Source of the DNA: Kineococcus terrestris
Lineage (GTDB): Bacteria; Actinomycetota; Actinomycetes; Actinomycetales; Kineococcaceae
NCBI RefSeq assembly: GCF_041020765.1
Contig: NZ_JBEUEJ010000013.1
Length of the DNA: 64,000 bases
Direction: 5' to 3' (one strand)
Position numbers and translations under genes: made by a program. Position 1 is the stretch's first letter. The number at the start of each line of letters is the position of its first letter. Shown one piece after another: positions 63,997-64,000 of this stretch. Under the pieces are notes generated by a model, which ran no database searches, was not told where the DNA came from, and worked only from the letters and a program-made list of their open reading frames with translations.

Positions 63997-64000
63997 GGTG

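Overview
The window is about 75% G+C with strong third-position GC bias, many GTG starts and frequent 4-base stop/start overlaps (GTGA, ATGA). Actinobacterial marks include the SCP2-like gene beside purF-purM and DUF3073, GAF-ANTAR regulators, a class Ib nrdHIEF set, and a Glu-Asp-Phe tRNA cluster. Together they suggest an aerobic actinomycete, plausibly Kineococcus or a relative (inference from content, not from a search). A run of 75 G at the right end is typical of a contig end from two-colour sequencing, so this is probably draft sequence. No CRISPR array, insertion sequence, prophage or rRNA gene was seen.

Layout. 1-9.4 kb is housekeeping: a DUF4097-like beta-repeat protein, gcvT, a Clp N-domain protein with a tiny HTH partner, an SCP2-like protein, purF, purM, DUF3073, a xylulokinase and three tRNA genes. 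9.4-14.6 kb holds topoisomerase IB, a PHP phosphoesterase, a methyltransferase, a VanZ-like protein and an unusual Tat-signal short-chain reductase. 14.7-25.2 kb is fatty acid and reductase metabolism: a TetR regulator and acyl-CoA oxidase diverge from thiolase, FabG4-type reductase and MaoC genes, followed by a DprE2-like reductase, a broken glycosidase gene, another SDR and an MFS transporter. 25.2-30.9 kb is signalling: MBL hydrolase, USP-like protein, two GAF-ANTAR proteins, a STAS protein and an MFS transporter. 30.9-36.3 kb is a D-glucarate catabolic locus (kdgD, ketoglutaric semialdehyde dehydrogenase, gudD and a second enolase-superfamily dehydratase) with two copies of one palindromic operator. 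36.4-41.3 kb has a DHH phosphoesterase, two poorly known proteins, a 2-keto acid decarboxylase and a divergent Lrp regulator. 41.7-45.6 kb is nrdH-nrdI-nrdE-nrdF. 45.7-53.6 kb looks like a synthase-type exopolysaccharide locus: processive GT2, UDP-GlcNAc 2-epimerase, secreted DUF2334 deacetylase-like protein, a lipoprotein glycosidase and a membrane-anchored lectin-like protein. 53.6-58.6 kb has methionine aminopeptidase, two esterase/lipase-type hydrolases and a membrane GGDEF-EAL protein. 58.7-60.5 kb is a secreted subtilisin with 25 tandem 15-bp repeats encoding a Trp-rich tail. 60.6-63.7 kb is a molybdate operon (HTH-molbindin, modA, modB, modC). The last 290 bases carry a 36-bp-arm inverted repeat and the poly-G run.

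The most coherent candidate for an undescribed system is the 45.7-53.6 kb polysaccharide locus: the epimerase would supply UDP-ManNAc to a QxxRW-type synthase, and the secreted proteins would deacetylate and cut the product. The other strong signals are the WSTSR-repeat subtilase, the shared glucarate operator, and a recurrent leaderless promoter geometry (a -10 hexamer ending 6-7 bases before the start codon) at about a dozen genes.
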